Shown piece by piece: positions 63,802 through 64,000 of a stretch of DNA of 64,000 bases; the first letter of the stretch is position 1, and every line of letters starts with the position of its first letter. A model generated the notes under the pieces. That model was given only the letters and a program-made list of their open reading frames with translations. It had not been told where the DNA came from and did no database searches. The position numbers were made by a program, and so were the translations under genes. This stretch comes from Akkermansiaceae bacterium (GTDB lineage: Bacteria > Verrucomicrobiota > Verrucomicrobiia > Verrucomicrobiales > Akkermansiaceae), in assembly GCA_024233135.1 (NCBI GenBank), contig JACKPZ010000020.1, positions 1 to 64,000 on the forward strand, read 5' to 3'.

Positions 63802-64000
63802 ATGAAGACTCCAATGCGTAAGACCTTCGCCGCAGCACCGGTCGGCCTGGCCCTTGCCATCCTTTGCTCCGGACAGGCTCGCGCCGCCGCCCCCTTTACC
63901 GAAACCGCCGGCCATCCCTATTACGACAGCGGCTGGGAGTTCGGCAGCTCGCAGCCGGACCACTTCGGCTGGTTCACTTCGACATCCGTCACCGAACCCG
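63802..64000 (+). CDS. secreted protein, N-terminal part (runs off window)
   Basis: 66 codons are visible from the ATG at 63802. A clear signal peptide (RKTFAAAPVGLALAILCSGQARA) is followed by AAPFTETAGHPYYDSGWEFGSSQPDHFGWFTS. It lies 67 bases after the FecR-like gene, the usual position for the secreted target of such sigma/FecR pairs, which are often repeat or PEP-CTERM proteins in this phylum. The rest of the gene is outside the window, so no domain is assigned. Confidence 0.75.
   Translation, partial: MKTPMRKTFAAAPVGLALAILCSGQARAAAPFTETAGHPYYDSGWEFGSSQPDHFGWFTSTSVTEP

Overview
The window looks like a GC-rich chromosomal segment from a polysaccharide-degrading member of the Verrucomicrobia (Verrucomicrobiae/Akkermansiaceae-like). 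This is inferred from gene content: very large secreted proteins built of autotransporter-associated beta-strand repeats, a PEP-CTERM sorting tail, prepilin-like proteins with a DGHV box, an ECF sigma/FecR pair followed by a secreted protein, and LacI-type regulators embedded in glycoside hydrolase clusters. No rRNA, tRNA or CRISPR array was seen.

Layout. 0-2.4 kb is a worn junction: a DUF2779 gene cut by the window edge, a 5'-truncated WYL regulator, an intact M20/M28-like peptidase gene and an IS256-type transposase remnant. 2.4-9.5 kb is a leftward run with tight or overlapping junctions: GH88-like hydrolase, GH36 alpha-galactosidase, ABC half-transporter, beta-propeller protein and GH43 exo-galactanase-like enzyme, next to a divergent LacI regulator. 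10.7-16.0 kb is a second leftward operon: an internally deleted GH43 remnant, a sodium:solute symporter, a beta-helix protein and a secreted alpha/beta hydrolase. 17.3-32.3 kb encodes three secreted repeat proteins of 3067, 610 and 1286 residues. 32.5-44.5 kb holds a second LacI paralogue and secreted enzymes (alginate-lyase-like, GH43, GH36 with NPCBM, GH51, GH43 with a discoidin domain). Together the enzymes fit breakdown of a galactose- and arabinose-rich, uronate-bearing glycan such as arabinogalactan; this is inference.

44.5-52.3 kb is a mobile-element pile-up. An IS3-family element cleanly interrupts a beta-helix gene with a 3-bp target duplication. It is followed by an IS5-family element, an ISL3-family element, an AT-rich foreign patch with an HTH protein and a cut RuvC-like nuclease, and an IS630 element. 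From 51.2 to 60.4 kb a 79-81 bp repeat occurs three times, each time at the broken end of unrelated genes (RuvC-like, HMG-CoA reductase, CcoG, RpoD). These are either real recombination scars or misjoins during assembly. The right end (61-64 kb) is an ordinary prepilin, ECF sigma, FecR and secreted-protein cluster.

The most informative regulatory signal is a 16-bp palindrome-like motif (consensus close to KKTTAC-NNTG-GTAACC) found at five places. Each is near a LacI gene or upstream of a polysaccharide gene, which suggests a shared LacI regulon uniting the clusters.
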